Below, one piece after another: positions 28,511 to 29,452 of a stretch of DNA of 29,452 nt. The position numbers were made by a program, and so were the translations under genes. Source of the DNA: CAYFPS01 sp964345075 (GTDB lineage Bacteria; CAIWAD01); assembly GCA_964345075.1 (NCBI GenBank), contig CAYFPS010000030.1, positions 1-29,452 of the forward strand, read 5' to 3'. The notes under the pieces were generated by a model, which made no database searches, was not told where the DNA came from, and saw only the letters and a list, made by a program, of their open reading frames with translations. Position 1 is the stretch's first letter. Every line of letters starts with the position of its first letter.

Positions 28511-29452
28511 TTATTCGTAATCGTAGCCGGCGCCGGCCGTCCACTGGTGACCCGGGATGTTTTCCCAGACCATACCATTGGCACCGTACTTCAGGCTGTA
28601 GGCATCGTAGCCGAGGACGTTCATGTAGAAAGTCATCAGCGCGGAGGTCTGGCCCGTCCAGCAGTAGATCACGTTCATGGCATCGGGATCAAAGGCGGCC
28701 AGGTTCTGGTCGGCCTTCACTGTGCCGGGGGTCAGCTGGAAAGCGCCATCGATGTGGCCGATTCCCAGATAGTCACTCTCGCCCCAGTAGTTGAAGATCT
28801 GATAGTCTTCCAGAGCGCCGTAGACGGTGGAGGCGGAAACGCCATTGGGCGTGAAGCCTTCAGCGAACATGGCGTCAACACGGGCGGCCAGAATGGCGTC
28901 GGCGCTTGTCAGGCCGGTGGCCAGCGTCGGGAAGCCAAAGGAACCCAGTGCGGGAGCATCGGTGGTCACGAAGTCACCGACATAGTCGCTGCTGACATTG
29001 CCGGTCCAGCTGTCGAAATCACTGTGCCAACCACTCATGCCCCACTTCATGGCGAAGGCATCCACGCCCATCATGCGCAGACCCATGGTCACGAAGGAAG
29101 CCGTCTGACCCGTGTAGCACACAACGGCAACAGGCAGGTCGCTGGTGTTGTTGGTCATGACATAATCCAGCACCTCACCGGCGGCCACATTGTGGGCACC
29201 TGCGATGTGACCCGTGTTGTAAGCGTCAGCGGCACGGATATCGACGATGAAGAGATCGTCCATCGTGTCGTGCACGAACTCGGCCGTCTGGATCCAACCC
29301 GTGGTCAGCGTGCCCTGCACACTATCAAGGTGCTCAACCAGCACATCAAATTCGTTGACAGCCTGGCCGCCTTCATAGGCATAACCGGCGCCACCCATCC
29401 ACTGGTGACCCGGGATGTTTTCCCAGACCATACCATTGGCACCGTACTTCAG
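28511..29452 (-). CDS. Repeated rhodanese-domain protein (partial, start beyond window)
   Basis: The C-terminal 313 residues, with the frame open to the right edge. Two rhodanese-type domains are visible. The first has the IVDIRAADAYNTGHIAGAHNV start and an active-site loop VVCYTGQTAS. The second is degenerate at its start (LGIGHIDGAFQLTP) and has YCWTGQTSA. Both keep the catalytic-type cysteine, and the loop form CxTGQTxx resembles the CRxGxT pattern of sulfurtransferases. Each visible unit ends with KYGANGMVWENIPGHQW, which also appears at the right edge 286 residues earlier, so the full protein probably has at least one more unit. Rhodanese-like proteins have been described beside Geobacter ext porin-cytochrome clusters, so a link to the operon downstream is plausible but unproven. 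Confidence 0.85.
   Translation of the reverse strand: MKYGANGMVWENIPGHQWMGGAGYAYEGGQAVNEFDVLVEHLDSVQGTLTTGWIQTAEFVHDTMDDLFIVDIRAADAYNTGHIAGAHNVAAGEVLDYVMTNNTSDLPVAVVCYTGQTASFVTMGLRMMGVDAFAMKWGMSGWHSDFDSWTGNVSSDYVGDFVTTDAPALGSFGFPTLATGLTSADAILAARVDAMFAEGFTPNGVSASTVYGALEDYQIFNYWGESDYLGIGHIDGAFQLTPGTVKADQNLAAFDPDAMNVIYCWTGQTSALMTFYMNVLGYDAYSLKYGANGMVWENIPGHQWTAGAGYDYE
28541..28594. repeat. Direct repeat copy 1 within rhodanese gene
   Basis: 54 bases identical to 29399-29452, at a distance of 858 bp (286 codons, in frame). It encodes the HQW-to-LKYGANG end of a rhodanese unit. Confidence 0.97.
29399..29452. repeat. Direct repeat copy 2, truncated by the window edge
   Basis: Identical over all 54 visible bases to 28541-28594 and still matching at the last base, so the true repeat may be longer. 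Contigs often break in such repeats. Confidence 0.97.

Noticed and set aside
1..29452. tRNA, rRNA, insertion sequences or prophage structural genes
   Set aside because: None could be recognised on either strand by eye.

Overview
The window is GC-rich genomic DNA, almost certainly one scaffold of a metagenome assembly: a 10-N gap lies inside a gene at 10552-10561, and the right edge stops inside an exact repeat. The organism looks like a Gram-negative member of the FCB group (Bacteroidetes/Ignavibacteria/Marinimicrobia/Latescibacteria-like candidate phyla). The reasons are a secreted M1 peptidase ending in a type IX secretion (T9SS) sorting domain with an NPFNP motif, several outer-membrane beta-barrels and lipoproteins, and very large multiheme cytochromes. 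The phylum cannot be named from this sequence alone.

Layout. Positions 1-121 hold the 5' end of an exported protein read leftwards. Positions 343-4646 hold a rightward pair: a CCA/poly(A)-type nucleotidyltransferase and the M1-like peptidase. A perfect 46-bp palindrome separates them from everything else, which reads leftwards. From 4.7 to 14.8 kb lies a loose series of accessory genes: a CpcT/CpeT-like protein, periplasmic beta-carbonic anhydrase, chloramphenicol-acetyltransferase-like enzyme, small barrel protein, GH99-like glycosidase, NhaA antiporter, two proteins of unknown function (one broken by the assembly gap), a TM2-domain protein, a TDT/SLAC1-family transporter, a choloylglycine-hydrolase-family enzyme, and a small phage-like gene with no visible start codon.

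The core is 14885-28450, nine to ten tightly packed leftward genes, mostly with 1-20 nt stop/start overlaps. In transcription order: soluble octaheme cytochrome; membrane-anchored octaheme; b-type membrane cytochrome; membrane-anchored triheme; a single giant protein that repeats the previous three domains as one fusion; NHL-propeller protein; 18-heme cytochrome; NHL-propeller lipoprotein; 608-aa outer-membrane barrel; 12-heme cytochrome; then a terminator. I count 60 c-type heme sites. The likely reading is a complete electron-transfer route. Two parallel quinone-linked b/c modules in the inner membrane would feed periplasmic multihemes and a porin-cytochrome conduit through the outer membrane, that is, extracellular electron transfer or its reverse. 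A repeated rhodanese-domain protein lies immediately upstream and runs off the window.

Two signals are not explained by the genes. The octamer GTGATACA (either strand) occurs 20 times by hand count between 6.4 and 28.1 kb, in every reading phase that avoids a stop codon. The fused and split copies of the octaheme-b-triheme module sit side by side and are collinear.
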